From: Chloroflexota bacterium
GTDB lineage: Bacteria > Chloroflexota > Anaerolineae > Anaerolineales > UBA11858
NCBI GenBank assembly: GCA_003648195.1
Contig: QMOK01000004.1
Location: 1-34,334 of the forward strand
Reading direction: 5' to 3'
DNA: 34,334 nucleotides
Numbering within the stretch: position 1 is the stretch's first letter; every line of letters starts with the position of its first letter. Positions 14,265-22,002 of this stretch are shown here, in pieces. The position numbers and the translations under genes are program-made. The notes under the pieces are model-generated. The model worked only from the letters and a program-made list of their open reading frames with translations. It searched no databases and was not told the DNA's origin.

Positions 14265-15275
14265 ATGAAAGCAGAAAAAGATGACCTCGCTCCTACAATC
14301 ACCAAACTCAAGGAGCTGACCTACGAAATAAAAATCGGTCAAGCCATGACAAAGGACGTGATTACTGTTCCTCCTCACACTACAATGTGTGAACTCCGAG
14401 AAGTATTAAAGGCAAACCGCATTTCTGGTACACCAGTAGTCGAAAACGGCCAAATAATAGGCATCATCAGCTTAGAAGATTTGATCAACGCCATGGGGGT
14501 ATGCGGCCCAATTTCTACGAAAAAAAATGGAGAGGATATTTCAAAAATACAAGAAAAAAACATGGCCTCAGTACGCGAGAACATGAACATGACCACAGTC
14601 CAAGAGAATATGACCCTCAATCCAGAAACTCTCTACGCAGATGAACCTTTAGCTAGCGCAATAAGCAAGTTCAACAAATTTCATTACGGACGTTTTCCAA
14701 TCATCAACCGGCAAGAAGACCTAGTAGGCATAATCACCCAAAGTAACATAATACACGCTGTACTCCAACACCTAGAAATAGCTTATTATCGAGAAGAAAT
14801 TCACGATCAATCCTCTGGTCACGTTCTTGAAGACATTATCGCCGATGAGGTCAAACTCATTCTCCGCTACCACGTAAACGCCGAAGATTTCGACCACGCC
14901 GGAGAAGCTTCTAGCAGACTAAAAAAAACGCTGCACAGCTTAGGCTTCCATCCCCAAACCATTCGCCGTGTAGCTATTGCTTCCTATGAGGCAGAAATAA
15001 ACCTCGTCCTGTGGGGAAAAGGTGGTGAACTCCAAGTAGAGGTACAACCCTCTCAAATCAAGTTAGAGACATTCGACACCGGCCCTGGCATTGAAAATAT
15101 TGAGCAAGCTATGCAACCAGGTTACTCCTCTGCGCCAGAATGGGTACAGGCAATGGGCTTTGGCGCCGGCATGGGATTACCCAACATTAAGGCCTGTACT
15201 GATGATCTAAAATTAGAGTCCACCATTGGTGAAGGAACACATCTAAAAGCCATCATCTATATCAATGAAATATGA
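14265..15275 (+). CDS. CBS-pair protein with anti-sigma-type ATPase domain
   Basis: This 336-residue protein has two CBS repeats (about residues 24-75 and 108-165; motifs MTKDVITVPPHTTMCELREVL, GTPVVENGQIIGIISLEDL and GRFPIINRQEDLVGIITQSNI). A C-terminal HATPase_c domain of the anti-sigma/serine-kinase type follows, with Glu-rich helix YEAEIN at about 243 and G-boxes DTGPGI at about 272 and GMGLPNIK at about 300. CBS domains bind adenine nucleotides, so the protein could read energy charge and phosphorylate or sequester a partner. With the DRTGG protein it forms a regulatory pair at the head of the hydrogenase operon. There is no classical ribosome binding site at the ATG. Confidence 0.82.
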   Translation: MKAEKDDLAPTITKLKELTYEIKIGQAMTKDVITVPPHTTMCELREVLKANRISGTPVVENGQIIGIISLEDLINAMGVCGPISTKKNGEDISKIQEKNMASVRENMNMTTVQENMTLNPETLYADEPLASAISKFNKFHYGRFPIINRQEDLVGIITQSNIIHAVLQHLEIAYYREEIHDQSSGHVLEDIIADEVKLILRYHVNAEDFDHAGEASSRLKKTLHSLGFHPQTIRRVAIASYEAEINLVLWGKGGELQVEVQPSQIKLETFDTGPGIENIEQAMQPGYSSAPEWVQAMGFGAGMGLPNIKACTDDLKLESTIGEGTHLKAIIYINEI

Positions 15276-15364
15276 GCTCAATTCATCAACCATAACGGCA
15301 CATCCGCAGCCAAAAACTATCAGAACAAATTCGTCAAGCCCAATAAACCTTAAGGAGAAAAAGC

Positions 15365-16411
15365 ATGAGTCTAAAAATTCTAGACAAAGGGGCTATTGCC
15401 CCACTAGTCGAGGCACTGATGGATGATTATCGGGTTGTCGGTCCCCAAGCGAAAGGTAGTAAGTTTACCTTCGAAACAGTTACCGATCCTGCTAATCTAC
15501 GACTCGATTACGATACTACCATCCTCCCCCCCAAGAAAGTCTTCCAACCTCCTCAAGAGAGGTTAGCATCTTTCACATTGCAAGAAGACCTACAAATAAA
15601 ACCAATAATAGAGGCAGAGCCGATAGTATTATTCGGCGTACATACTTGCGACTTGCAAGCTATCCACCTCTTGGATAAGGTCTTCGCCGATGATTACCCT
15701 GACGCGCATTACCTTTCCAGACGCGAACAAACTGTTATCGTTAGTCTTGAGTGTTTAAAGCCCTGTGATGAACATTCTTTCTGCAAAGATATGGGAACCC
15801 TAAACGCCAGTAATGGATACGACATCCACCTAACTGAGTTAGAATCCGCGTATCTTGTTGATGTAGCCACAGAAACCGGCGAAAAGCTAATTGCTAAATA
15901 CGCCACCGCACGAAAGGCTACTGAAAAAGATAAGAACAAATTAAACGAAGCCCTTAATGCTAAGCAACCTCTCTTCAGTAATCATCTCGACTTTGATGTC
16001 GCAGATCTGCACACGCTGCTGAAAGCATCCTACGATCATCCTATCTGGGAAAAACTAGGTGACAGGTGTCTTGCGTGTGGTTCATGCACAAATGTTTGCC
16101 CCACATGCTATTGCTTCAACGTTAGTGATGAAGTGAATTTGTCGCTGACCGAAGGCACACGCTCTCGAAACTGGGATTCCTGCCAGTTGGACGAGTTCGC
16201 GCGAGTGGCCGGGGGTGAAAACTTCCGCGAGGCACGCGCCTCCCGCCAGCGACACCGCTTGATGCGCAAGGGCAGATACATCTATGAAAAATTCGATGAA
16301 CTAGGATGCGTGGGATGTGGACGCTGCATCCGCACTTGTACAGCTAGAATCAGCATAATCGAAAGCTTCAATGCCATCCACCACAACAGAGTAGGAGGAA
16401 ATGGACAATGA
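15365..16411 (+). CDS. hydB: Hydrogenase beta subunit, 4Fe-4S (sulfhydrogenase HydB-like)
   Basis: This 348-residue iron-sulfur protein matches the beta subunit of group 3b NiFe hydrogenases (sulfhydrogenase/HydB, asrA-like). The N-terminal half contains GVHTCDLQAIHLLDKVF. Two C-terminal ferredoxin motifs are visible: CLACGSCTNVCPTCYCF (about residue 235) and GCVGCGRCIRTC (about 315). It relays electrons between the hydrogenase small subunit and the flavin subunit. AAGGAG lies eight bases upstream of the ATG, and its end overlaps the next gene in ATGA. The equivalent in the Flx cluster lies at 26625-27641. Confidence 0.9.
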   Translation: MSLKILDKGAIAPLVEALMDDYRVVGPQAKGSKFTFETVTDPANLRLDYDTTILPPKKVFQPPQERLASFTLQEDLQIKPIIEAEPIVLFGVHTCDLQAIHLLDKVFADDYPDAHYLSRREQTVIVSLECLKPCDEHSFCKDMGTLNASNGYDIHLTELESAYLVDVATETGEKLIAKYATARKATEKDKNKLNEALNAKQPLFSNHLDFDVADLHTLLKASYDHPIWEKLGDRCLACGSCTNVCPTCYCFNVSDEVNLSLTEGTRSRNWDSCQLDEFARVAGGENFREARASRQRHRLMRKGRYIYEKFDELGCVGCGRCIRTCTARISIIESFNAIHHNRVGGNGQ

Positions 16412-17232
16412 AAGAAACATCTATTTATCATCCACACATGACGCGCATAGCTAGTATTAAACAGGCAACCGCGCTAGAAAAAGTTTTCACAATAGAATCG
16501 CCCAATGGAAAGTTGGGACATGAACCAGGTCAATTTGTAATGGTCTCCGTGTTAGGTGTGGGAGAAGCCCCCATCTCTATTAGCTCTTCACCCAGCCGTT
16601 CCAATGGAAGTTTCGAACTATGTGTACGCAAAGTAGGCGATGTGACCAATGCTTTGCACTCCATGAACCCCGACACTAAGATAGGCATTCGAGGACCTTT
16701 TGGGTCAAGTTTCCCCATTGAGAAAATGCGCGGCAAAGATATTCTCTTTGCTCCGGGCGGATTGGGATTAGCTCCCCTCCGCTCCTTAATCAACCAAGTG
16801 ATTGACGAACGCGACACCTTTGGCAATGTAACTATCCTCTACGGAGCGAAGCAAGCCAGCGATTTGCTCTTCCGAGACGAATTAGAAGAATGGGTTGCCC
16901 GCGATGACGTTAATTGTCTTATCACAGTAGATCACGGTGACGAAACGTGGGACGGCCACGTAGGCGTTATCACCACCCTCTTTCCAAAAATAAACATTGA
17001 CCCCAACAATACCATTGCCGTCACTTGTGGCCCACCCATCATGTATCGCTTTGTGCTAATGGAACTGCTGGGTATGGCTATCCCCGAATCACAAATTTAT
17101 CTTTCTCTTGAACGACGAATGAAATGCGGTGTAGGGAAATGTGGACACTGCCAAATTGAGGGCGTATACTGCTGTCAAGAAGGTCCCGTTTTCAATTATG
17201 CCGAGATTAAGGGCTTTGAGGAGGCACTCTAA
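16408..17232 (+). CDS. hydG: Hydrogenase gamma subunit, FAD/NAD(P) oxidoreductase
   Basis: This 274-residue flavoprotein is of the ferredoxin-NADP reductase/PyrK type and is the NAD(P)H-reactive subunit of group 3b hydrogenases. The FAD-binding region is EPGQFVMVSV...PISISSSPS (about residues 40-58). The nucleotide-binding region is FAPGGLGLAPLRSL (about 113-126), with TCGPPIM near 210. A C-terminal [2Fe-2S] motif CGVGKCGHC...CCQEGPVF begins at about 240. It overlaps hydB by four bases, and the small-subunit ATG starts one base after its stop, so the four hydrogenase subunits are tightly coupled. 'hydG' is used in the sulfhydrogenase sense, not the Fe-hydrogenase maturase. Confidence 0.9.
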   Translation: MKETSIYHPHMTRIASIKQATALEKVFTIESPNGKLGHEPGQFVMVSVLGVGEAPISISSSPSRSNGSFELCVRKVGDVTNALHSMNPDTKIGIRGPFGSSFPIEKMRGKDILFAPGGLGLAPLRSLINQVIDERDTFGNVTILYGAKQASDLLFRDELEEWVARDDVNCLITVDHGDETWDGHVGVITTLFPKINIDPNNTIAVTCGPPIMYRFVLMELLGMAIPESQIYLSLERRMKCGVGKCGHCQIEGVYCCQEGPVFNYAEIKGFEEAL

Positions 17233-17233
17233 G

Positions 17234-18007
17234 ATGACAAACAATAATAAAGTAAAAGTCGCCTTCTTCGATTTTGCAAGTTGCGAGGGATGCCAATTAA
17301 CCATCGTTGATGCCCTCCAAACCCACCTGGATCTCTTGGACGCGGTTGAGATCGTTCAATTCAGGGAAGCAATAACCGAGAAGGGCGAAGACTATTTGAT
17401 TGCGTTCGTAGAAGGCTCATGCACCCGAAAATGTGACGAAGAACGTCTTTTCAAAATCCGCGAACAGGCCGCCATAGTGGTAGCCCTGGGATCTTGCGCC
17501 CACACAGGCGGAATCAACGCTCTCAAAAACATCCAACCATCCCTGCAGGGCGTGCGCGAGTACGTCTACGGCGACAAGGCCGATTGGTACGAGACCTACC
17601 CAACCCGCCCTATCAGCGCGGTGATTGACGTTGACGCTTTCATCCCCGGATGCCCCATTGACCGAGGAGAATTCGTCAAGGTGGTCAAAAACGTCCTCTT
17701 AGGCAAAGCGCCAGGGATTCCCGACTATCCCGTTTGTGTTGAATGCAAACTAAAAGAAAACGTCTGTCTCTTGCTTGAAGGTAAACCCTGCCTGGGGCCA
17801 GTCACCCGCGCCGGGTGCGGAGCAATTTGCCCCACCTACGGCGAGGGCTGCGAGGGCTGCCGAGGGATAATCCCCCACCCCAACGAGAACGCCATGAAAG
17901 ACGTTTTAGAAGAAGCCGGACTAAGCTTAGATGAAATTATGGCCCGCTTCACAATGTACAACGCCTACCAAGCAGAACAAATCGAAACAGCGGAGGAAAT
18001 AGTATGA
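17234..18007 (+). CDS. hydD: NiFe hydrogenase small subunit (group 3b-like)
   Basis: This 257-residue protein carries the proximal cluster ligands CEGCQ (Cys 17 and 20), SCAHTGG (about 88) and GCPI (about 139). A Cys-rich C-terminus follows (CVECKLKENVC, PCLGPVTRAGCGAICP, GCEGCRG) that would hold two further [4Fe-4S] clusters. There is no Tat signal, as expected for a cytoplasmic group 3 enzyme. I chose the ATG at 17234, directly after the hydG stop; the frame is open upstream to 17141, but that part lies inside hydG. The ribosome binding site lies within the end of hydG (TTTGAGGAGG). It overlaps the large subunit in ATGA. Confidence 0.92.
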   Translation: MTNNNKVKVAFFDFASCEGCQLTIVDALQTHLDLLDAVEIVQFREAITEKGEDYLIAFVEGSCTRKCDEERLFKIREQAAIVVALGSCAHTGGINALKNIQPSLQGVREYVYGDKADWYETYPTRPISAVIDVDAFIPGCPIDRGEFVKVVKNVLLGKAPGIPDYPVCVECKLKENVCLLLEGKPCLGPVTRAGCGAICPTYGEGCEGCRGIIPHPNENAMKDVLEEAGLSLDEIMARFTMYNAYQAEQIETAEEIV

Positions 18008-19290
18008 GTACAGTAAATATAAATGTACACCACGTTACACGTGTTGAAGGCCATGGCAACATTGTCCTAAATGCTAAAAACGGGAAAATTGAAAAATGTC
18101 AGTTTGACGTTGTTGAAGCCCCCCGCTTCTTTGAGGGCTTTGTACGTGGTCGGCCTTATACAGAGATCAACCACATCACATCGCGCATTTGCGGCATTTG
18201 CTCTGTGGGGCATTCTACGACAAGCGCTATGGCTACCGAGAATGCTTTAGGAGTAGAACTTACCGAGCAAGCGACTTTGCTGCGTAAACTCCTCTTTCAT
18301 GGAGAAATTCTCGACAGCCACATCCTCCACACATACTACCTAGTCGCCCCAGATTTCTTCGGGGCCGGCTCTGTTATCCCCTTGATTGGAATCAATCGTC
18401 CCGTGGTTGAAAGAGCTTTAAGAATGAAAAAACTAGCCGGAGACCTATGCGCCATAATTGCCGGTCGTCACACGCATCCTGTTTCATTGGTCGTGGGAGG
18501 TTTCTCTCACGTTCCTAAAGAGCAAGAGTTGCGAGACATGCGCAAGCAATTGGTAGACGCCCGCCCAGACGTAGAAGCCTCTGTAGAATTATTTGCATCC
18601 CTTGATTGGCCGAAATTCGAGCGCGACACAGAATATGTCTCCCTCACCAAAGACGACGAATATGCCTTTGTAGGTGGTCGCATCAAAACCAGCGATGGTT
18701 TTGAATACCCCGTTGAAGACTACAAAAAAGTCACCAACGAATATTTAGTGCCTCACTCAACGGCTAAATGGACAAAACACAACCGCGATGAATACATGGT
18801 CGGCGCCCTAGCCCGCTTCAATAACAACTTTGACCAACTTCACCCCAAGGCTAAAGAAGCCGCCGCCGCATTGGGAATGGCCCCCAAAGTCACCAACACC
18901 TTCCTCAACAGCGGCGCACAGATCGTAGAAATAGCACATTGCCTTGAAGACAGCATTCGCATCATTGACGAACTCCTTGAACGAGGTATCAAGCAAGAAA
19001 AACCAGCAGAAATAAAAACAAAAGACGGTGAAGGTTGGGCATCTTGCGATGTGCCTAGGGGTATCCTCTTCCACCACTACAAATACGAAGATGGACTTTG
19101 CCAGGAAGCCAACTGCATCATCCCCACCAATCAAAATTATGGCAACCTTAATGCCGACATGGAAAAATTGGCTCCTCAGATTATTGATCAACCCCAAGAT
19201 AAAATAAGGTTAATGCTAGAGATGTTAGTGCGAGCCTACGATCCTTGCATTTCCTGCTCAACGCACCTTTTAGATGTAAAATTTGTATGA
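18004..19290 (+). CDS. hydA: NiFe hydrogenase large subunit (group 3b-like)
   Basis: This 428-residue catalytic subunit splits or makes H2 at a Ni-Fe site. The L1 motif RICGICSVGH (about residues 60-70) and L2 motif DPCISCSTH (413-421) supply the four Cys ligands. Only LLDVKFV follows the L2 histidine, so this is the short tail removed by the endopeptidase encoded next. L1 and L2 with a HydBGDA set and FAD/NAD(P) subunit indicate the bidirectional NADP(H)-linked group 3b, called sulfhydrogenase in Pyrococcus. MvhA (group 3c) is less likely because no MvhD is in this operon. The exact subgroup needs a phylogeny. Confidence 0.93.
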   Translation: MSTVNINVHHVTRVEGHGNIVLNAKNGKIEKCQFDVVEAPRFFEGFVRGRPYTEINHITSRICGICSVGHSTTSAMATENALGVELTEQATLLRKLLFHGEILDSHILHTYYLVAPDFFGAGSVIPLIGINRPVVERALRMKKLAGDLCAIIAGRHTHPVSLVVGGFSHVPKEQELRDMRKQLVDARPDVEASVELFASLDWPKFERDTEYVSLTKDDEYAFVGGRIKTSDGFEYPVEDYKKVTNEYLVPHSTAKWTKHNRDEYMVGALARFNNNFDQLHPKAKEAAAALGMAPKVTNTFLNSGAQIVEIAHCLEDSIRIIDELLERGIKQEKPAEIKTKDGEGWASCDVPRGILFHHYKYEDGLCQEANCIIPTNQNYGNLNADMEKLAPQIIDQPQDKIRLMLEMLVRAYDPCISCSTHLLDVKFV

Positions 19291-19799
19291 ACAAAAACAC
19301 AGTGGCGGATGACAAACATTCCCGGCCTGCCACCCTCATTGTAGGGTTGGGCAATCCCCTGCGCGGGGATGATGGCATAGGTCCCCGCGTGGTAGAAGAG
19401 TTGTTGCAACGGGAGCTTCCCGACAACGTGGAGGTGGTGGACGGGGGGAGTGGTGGCCTGGATTTATTGCAATTACTGGAAAACCGAGAACAAGCGGTAG
19501 TAATAGACGCCGCACGCATGGGACGTGATCCCGGCCAATTTACGCGTTTCACCCCAGAGGAAGTTCACCTGTCCCCACGCTCATTCTCCCCCCATCACGC
19601 AAGTCTCGTAGAGGTAATGACACTCGCCCACGCCCTGGGATTATCCCTCCCCCAGATAATCGTTTTCGGCGTTCAACCAGCCAAAATGGATTGGGGAGAG
19701 GGCCTCAGCCCAAACGTAGAAAATGCGCTTCCAGAATTAGTTGACGCTATTCTACAAGAAATAAGAGACACTTTACCCGAAGGAGGATACAATGTCTAA
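19287..19799 (+). CDS. hycI: Hydrogenase maturation endopeptidase
   Basis: This 170-residue protease is of the HybD/HycI/HyaD family and trims the C-terminus of the NiFe large subunit after nickel insertion. Family features are LIVGLGNPLRGDDGIGPRVVEEL (Asp as the first nickel ligand), VVIDAARMG (second acidic ligand) and SPHHASLVEV (His ligand), with a GVQP motif near residue 135. The start is the ATG that overlaps the hydA stop (ATGA); an earlier in-frame ATG at 19245 lies inside hydA and is unlikely. Its 3' end overlaps the response-regulator gene by eight bases. Its likely substrate is the preceding gene product. Confidence 0.93.
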   Translation: MNKNTVADDKHSRPATLIVGLGNPLRGDDGIGPRVVEELLQRELPDNVEVVDGGSGGLDLLQLLENREQAVVIDAARMGRDPGQFTRFTPEEVHLSPRSFSPHHASLVEVMTLAHALGLSLPQIIVFGVQPAKMDWGEGLSPNVENALPELVDAILQEIRDTLPEGGYNV

Positions 19800-20187
19800 G
19801 ATTCTAGTAATTGACGATAGTCTTGATATGCAAATGGCTCTCCGCATGCCGCTAGAAGCCGAAGGGTATGAATTTTTTGCCGCCTGCACGGGCGAAGAAG
19901 GCTTAGAAAAAGTCAAAGAACTTGAGCCAGACTTGATTATCCTTGATGTGATGATGGAAACAACAACAGCCGGTTTTCAGACTTCGCTCAAGTTGCGCGA
20001 CCCCAACCCAGATTCAGAATACGCCGCTTATCGAAATATTCCCATCTTAATGTTGACGGCTATTCACACTACTACCTCTCTGCGCTTTGGGCCCGACGAG
20101 ACTTATCTCCCTGTGGATGATTTCCTAGAGAAACCCATTGACCCAGATAAATTGCTAGAGAAAGTGGAAAATTTGATTAGCAAGTAG
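19792..20187 (+). CDS. Single-domain response regulator
   Basis: This 131-residue CheY-like receiver has no output domain. Acidic pocket DD near residues 8-9 (ILVIDDS), phosphoacceptor Asp at about 52 (LIILDVMM), Thr near 83 (LMLTAIH) and the conserved Lys (LEKPIDPDKL) near 113 are all present. The insert DPNPDSEYAAYRNIP between strands is longer than in CheY. It overlaps hycI by eight bases, with GGAGG at good distance, and the kinase gene follows. It probably acts by protein-protein contact, perhaps on the hydrogenase or the CBS-ATPase protein; this is an inference. Confidence 0.9.
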   Translation: MSKILVIDDSLDMQMALRMPLEAEGYEFFAACTGEEGLEKVKELEPDLIILDVMMETTTAGFQTSLKLRDPNPDSEYAAYRNIPILMLTAIHTTTSLRFGPDETYLPVDDFLEKPIDPDKLLEKVENLISK

Positions 20188-20218
20188 CTTGGAGGATAAA
20201 CGACACCGTTTGGGGCAT

Positions 20219-20260
20219 AAAACTCCAAGGGTCTATATAATTAAAGACCCTTGGAGTTTT
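20219..20260 (+). promoter_or_regulatory. 16-bp hairpin upstream of the kinase gene
   Basis: AAAACTCCAAGGGTCT (20219-20234) pairs perfectly with AGACCCTTGGAGTTTT (20245-20260) over a ten-base loop, then runs of A. The 3' arm contains the GGAG that would serve as ribosome binding site for the ATG at 20269, 12 bases on. It could act as an attenuator or as a lid on translation of the kinase. It is terminator-like in strength but lacks a clear T run beyond its own last four bases. Confidence 0.65.
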
Positions 20261-20268
20261 AAAAAATA

Positions 20269-21411
20269 ATGCTGGAGCAAAGAGTGGAACTGGAAAAAAT
20301 TCTAGCTCAGATTGTGAATGGAGCTAAAGAGGTGATAGAGGCAAATGCAGCAATAATATGTCTCTTGAATGAAGATGGGACTCAATTATATGCGGCTGCG
20401 GCCTCTGGCATTTCTATGGGGGAAGTAAAACAAGAGCTAATGCCGCAACTCCTGCTAGATGAGGAAACGCTAACTAGAAAATTCATTGTTCTCACCAATG
20501 CCAATTCTGATACGTTAATCGCCGATTTACCTGCAGGATATCAATCCTGTCTCTGTGCCCCGTTAATAGCCGGAGAAAAACAAATTGGCACACTTTGCGC
20601 TTACGCAACTGAACCGAATTATTTCAAAGAAAAAAAAAGCAAGCAATTGATGTTACTAGCAGACGTTGGGGCAGTTTCTATAGTTAACGCCCGTGAATTG
20701 GAGACCTTAGATAGCCTGAGAGCGAGCCGGGACAAATTCATTCGTATCGCCACCCACGAACTGCGTTCTCCTGTCACTATCGCTCAATCTCTCGTCCGAG
20801 GCGTCATCAAAGGTTACGCCGGCAAATTGAGCGAGAAACAACAAGATGTTTTTGGCCGCATTAATCGCAGTCTTGATTTTCTTGAAAATCTTGTCAACGA
20901 TCTCCTAGACTTAGCAGAAGGCCAAACTTTGGATATTGCTAAAAATAAAGAATTTGTGCTAATCAGCGCGTCAATAGGCCGAGCGGTGCTGCTGATTCAG
21001 CCTCAAGCAGAAGAAAAAGGTGTTAAGCTTAGCTATCAGACTAATTCTGCGGAATTGATTGTCTGGGGAACAGCAGAGGGCATGGATCGTGTTTTCGTTA
21101 ATATTATCGAAAATGCGGTTAAATACACCCCGCCCGGCGGAAGTGTGGCCGTTTCTGTGCAAGTCGCTGGGGAGGAGATTCGGGTTGAGGTATCTGATAC
21201 GGGCATCGGTATCCCAGAAAAATCCATTCCCCTCATCTTTAATGAATTTTATCGCGCACCTAATGCCAAAGAGGGAGGAGAAATAGGCACTGGGTTAGGA
21301 TTGAATATCGTCAAGGATTTGGTAGAAGGATTTGGCGGAAAAATTAAAGTACGAAGCAAGGTAGGAGAGGGAACCACATTTGTGGTGATGTTTCCTGTCG
21401 CGGGGGATTAA
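20269..21411 (+). CDS. Soluble GAF-domain sensor histidine kinase
   Basis: This 380-residue kinase has no transmembrane segment. An N-terminal GAF domain spans about 5-145 (AAIICLLNEDGTQLYAAAASG, CLCAPLIAGEKQIGTL). The HisKA phosphoacceptor is His 163 in ATHELRSPV. The HATPase domain has an N box (NIIENAVKYTP, near 285), G1 (DTGIGIP), an F region (FNEFYR) and G2 (GTGLGLNIVK). The GAF domain may bind a small ligand or a redox cofactor, and Cys residues at about 28 and 90-92 are possible ligands. Partner of the preceding receiver. The ATG at 20269 follows the strong hairpin; no other good start is near. A shared terminator lies just downstream. Confidence 0.9.
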   Translation: MLEQRVELEKILAQIVNGAKEVIEANAAIICLLNEDGTQLYAAAASGISMGEVKQELMPQLLLDEETLTRKFIVLTNANSDTLIADLPAGYQSCLCAPLIAGEKQIGTLCAYATEPNYFKEKKSKQLMLLADVGAVSIVNARELETLDSLRASRDKFIRIATHELRSPVTIAQSLVRGVIKGYAGKLSEKQQDVFGRINRSLDFLENLVNDLLDLAEGQTLDIAKNKEFVLISASIGRAVLLIQPQAEEKGVKLSYQTNSAELIVWGTAEGMDRVFVNIIENAVKYTPPGGSVAVSVQVAGEEIRVEVSDTGIGIPEKSIPLIFNEFYRAPNAKEGGEIGTGLGLNIVKDLVEGFGGKIKVRSKVGEGTTFVVMFPVAGD

Positions 21412-21418
21412 TGGAATC

Positions 21419-21452
21419 AAAAAGAAGCGGCTGAAAACAGCCACTTCTTTTG
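21419..21452. terminator. Bidirectional terminator between convergent operons
   Basis: AAAAGAAGCGGCTG (21420-21433) pairs with CAGCCACTTCTTTT (21438-21451), with one C/A mismatch and an AAAA loop. T runs follow on the plus strand and, in mirror form, on the minus strand. It lies between the kinase gene (+) and the mvhD gene (-), and serves both. Confidence 0.8.
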
Positions 21453-21500
21453 TTAGCGCATTCCAAACGTTGGACGGGGGCACCACTTAATTCTAGGCAA

Positions 21501-21929
21501 CTACCCTGCCACTTGCAATACCCCTCTCATCGGTGGCATTGAACGTAGACGTTCAGTAAATTCGGCCACGACTTCGGCAAATATTGGTCCTTCGGACGCA
21601 GAGACCCACTGTACCCAAAGACGTTCTTTTTCTATTCCCATATAATCCATAAATTCTTTATAAACAGGGAAACGCTTAGCCGTGCGGTGGTTCCCGTTTC
21701 CATAGTGACAATCGCCAATATGGCATCCTAACACCATTACTCCATCTGCTCCTTGCATAAAGGTGCGCAGAACCATCTCGGGGGAAACCCGTCCCGAGCA
21801 AGGTACTCGAATAATCTTAACATTGGGGGGATATTCAATACGGGCTAAACCAGCCCCATCCGCGCCGGCATAACTGCACCAATTGCATAAATAACCAATT
21901 ATTTTGGGTTCGTAGCTATTTTCAGACAT
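21501..21929 (-). CDS. mvhD: MvhD/FlxD, cysteine form
   Basis: This 142-residue [2Fe-2S]-type adaptor subunit links a hydrogenase or dehydrogenase donor to HdrA. Motifs are GYLCNWCSYAGADGAG, VPCSGRVSPEM, GVMVLGCHIGDCHYGNGN and QWVSASEGPIFAEVV. The Cys in VLGCHIGDCHY sits at the position of the UGA in the other mvhD at 9229-9690 and so works as an internal control for that prediction. It is the last gene of the minus-strand flxCBA-hdrCBA operon (FlxD position). The ATG at 21929 has GGAGA upstream. A short spacer with repeated GTGAAACG words (21930-22000) separates it from hdrA. Confidence 0.93.
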   Translation of the reverse strand: MSENSYEPKIIGYLCNWCSYAGADGAGLARIEYPPNVKIIRVPCSGRVSPEMVLRTFMQGADGVMVLGCHIGDCHYGNGNHRTAKRFPVYKEFMDYMGIEKERLWVQWVSASEGPIFAEVVAEFTERLRSMPPMRGVLQVAG

Positions 21930-22002
21930 AAATTCTCCATAATTCGTGAAACGCGAAATTGTGAAACGTGAGACATGGCAACGTGACTTTACACAACACC
22001 CA

